Shown here in pieces: positions 62,346-62,347 of a DNA stretch of 62,347 nucleotides. The position numbers and the translations under genes are program-made. The notes beneath the pieces were generated by a model, which was not told the DNA's origin, did no database searches, and worked only from the letters and a program-made list of their open reading frames with translations. The stretch comes from an uncultured Oleiphilus sp. (GTDB lineage Bacteria; Pseudomonadota; Gammaproteobacteria; Pseudomonadales; Oleiphilaceae): contig CAJWAD010000008.1 in the NCBI GenBank assembly GCA_913020245.1, positions 1-62,347 on the forward strand, in the 5' to 3' direction. How positions within the stretch are numbered: the first letter of the stretch is position 1; the number at the start of each line of letters is the position of its first letter.

Positions 62346-62347
62346 TT

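Overview
The window looks like chromosomal DNA of a marine-type gammaproteobacterium. The support is a set of gammaproteobacterial housekeeping genes: TrmA, DbpA, Upp, an antibiotic-kinase-fold homoserine kinase, FlgT, a complete SUF operon and a TIGR03545/TIGR03546 pair. Base composition is moderate and coding density is high. The mix of AraC regulators carrying an arabinose_bd-like sensor, a D-aminoacylase-type amidohydrolase, an epoxide hydrolase, a sterol-desaturase-like enzyme and an Old Yellow Enzyme fits the Cellvibrionales/Oceanospirillales/Pseudomonadales neighbourhood. I cannot name the genus. No rRNA, tRNA, CRISPR array or transposase was found.

Layout. 1-10 kb: the 3' end of a metal-exporter gene, an orphan ORF behind a Fur-box-like site, trmA, a TlpA-like lipoprotein, arsC-wrbA-DUF2069, a solitary GspE/PilB-type ATPase, a LolA-like protein, trhA and a PLP aminotransferase. 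10-16 kb: a leftward operon (ATPase, Tat-exported binding protein, two permeases, hydantoin/allantoin-type racemase, upp) that looks like uptake and salvage of a nitrogenous ring compound. 16-23 kb: a catabolic or lipid-modifying cluster under AraC and LysR regulators, with clear dyad operators in both divergent gaps. 23-26 kb: a PepSY protein, a 57-residue SEC-C protein and then a small array of three integron gene cassettes without an integrase. All the cassettes encode small membrane proteins. 26-28 kb: a four-gene envelope metal-handling module with MerP-like and MerT-like members.

28-36 kb: CNNM transporter, dbpA, glutathione S-transferase, Old Yellow Enzyme, an alpha/beta-hydrolase lipoprotein, a second AraC regulator and yjdM. 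36-40 kb: a ZrgA-type zinc ABC operon with a histidine repeat array. 40-54 kb: lemA, serC (the less common family), thiolase, NfeD/SPFH pair, small enzymes, TIGR03546/TIGR03545, outer-membrane proteins, homoserine kinase and an HD-GYP protein. 54-60.4 kb: sufBCDSATE behind an IscR type-1 operator that overlaps a sigma70 promoter. 60.5 kb to the end: flgT on the other strand and an unresolved flank.

The most interesting signals are the cassette array, where each cassette passes a strict end-complementarity test, the nested operator at the LysR/desaturase gap, the MerTP-like module with its own beta-barrel, and the transporter-racemase-upp operon.
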